A stretch of DNA of 64,000 bases from assembly GCA_016794245.1 (NCBI GenBank), contig JAEUKR010000056.1:32669-96668 (forward strand), in the 5' to 3' direction. The position numbers and the translations under genes were made by a program. The first letter of the stretch is position 1. Each line of letters opens with the position of its first letter. Shown one piece after another: positions 63,645 to 64,000 of the stretch. Below the pieces are notes generated by a model. The model did not search any database. It worked only from the letters and a program-made list of their open reading frames with translations, and was not told the DNA's origin. The DNA is from Caedimonas sp. (lineage in GTDB: Bacteria; Pseudomonadota; Alphaproteobacteria; Caedimonadales; Caedimonadaceae).

Positions 63645-64000
63645 TCATTTTTCTGTTATCTGACTGAATGCCACTTGCCAGTCCGGCAATCTTACCCCAA
63701 ACACCTGTTCTAATTTTGCATTCGATAGCCGCGAGTTCAAGGGGCGCAGCGCAGGAACCGGATAATCGCTTGACGAAATAGCAACCAGTCGAGGCTTCTT
63801 TTCTAACGCCATCGTTTTTAAAATCGCCTCAGCAAATCCAAACCACGACGTTTCACCACCGTTTGTCAGGTGGTACGTTCCCCAAAGTTGCGGGCGGTCG
63901 GATTGGTCAGACCCTCGGGCAGACGAGGGCATCTGGATCATGACCAGCGCAGTCGCCCCGGCGATGTGACGCGACCAGGTTGGCGCTCCAATCTGGTCGT
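63645..64000 (-). CDS. rmlD: dTDP-4-dehydrorhamnose reductase, C-terminal fragment (cut by window end)
   Basis: Frame stays open to the window edge. The upstream part reads DQIGAPTWSRHIAGATALV, the RmlD substrate-loop signature, then GTYHLTNGGETSWFGFAEAI and ALRPLNSRLSNAKLEQVFG, all typical of RmlD. It makes dTDP-L-rhamnose. The rest of an rml operon probably continues beyond 64000. Confidence 0.9.
   Translation of the reverse strand, partial: DQIGAPTWSRHIAGATALVMIQMPSSARGSDQSDRPQLWGTYHLTNGGETSWFGFAEAILKTMALEKKPRLVAISSSDYPVPALRPLNSRLSNAKLEQVFGVRLPDWQVAFSQITEK

Overview
The window looks like chromosomal DNA of an alphaproteobacterium with a host-associated, possibly intracellular, lifestyle. 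A Holosporales/Rickettsiales-type relative is my inference. The signs are a circularly permuted two-piece tmRNA gene, the alphaproteobacterial form of SspB, a DUF1013/TrcR regulator, an LpxK/LpxL/KdsB lipid A route, and secreted proteins with eukaryote-like F-box and leucine-rich-repeat domains. No phage, IS transposase or CRISPR array is visible. Intergenic spaces carry a dispersed, degenerate, MITE-like repeat family.

Layout. 1-1460: end of lpxK and an lpxL-type acyltransferase. 1529-5983: a small secreted protein, a DUF2383 ferritin-like protein, the rpmB / queuosine-precursor transporter / tgt block on the minus strand, and kdsB. 6109-6185: a tRNA with anticodon CAT. 6363-12421: ettA, secA and a SurA/PpiC-like foldase, separated by repeats. 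12431-22892: secreted hypotheticals, a SPOR-domain D,D-carboxypeptidase, a DUF465 protein, phosphofructokinase, TrcR, an NhaC-type antiporter, a flippase-like membrane protein, and a porin paired with a small lipoprotein. 23039-33221: dusB-tdk, fabI-sppA, rpmF-plsX-fabH-fdxA and a zinc-type ABC importer. 33328-39788: the elongasome operon miaA-mreB-mreC-mreD-mrdA-rodA on the minus strand. 39967-41622: a GT39 (ArnT-like) glycosyltransferase.

42294-48871 is the most unusual part. Three secreted proteins lie around the RNA genes rnpB and ssrA and the gene sspB. One has about 36-residue repeats, one has an F-box-like motif followed by a Sel1-like helix pair, and one (983 residues) couples a kinase-like N-terminal half to ribonuclease-inhibitor-type LRRs. 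The F-box and LRR genes share a 41-base motif at nearly the same distance from their start codons, which suggests common control of candidate host-interaction proteins.

48914-64000 is an O-antigen/surface-polysaccharide locus, all on the minus strand: an rmlD fragment at the window edge, a two-part methyltransferase, a Wzy-like polymerase, a GT2, an amidotransferase + HisH2 + HisF2 module, CapE-type dehydratase, RmlD-like reductase, sugar C-methyltransferase, WecB-like 2-epimerase, a WbuB-like GT4, a Wzx flippase and a nucleotidyltransferase-like protein. Together they should build a 2,6-dideoxy-L-hexosamine and convert its N-acetyl group to an acetamidino group. The reductase lacks the C-terminal cupin of CapF/WbjC. 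HisF2 lacks the catalytic Asp11 of true HisF.
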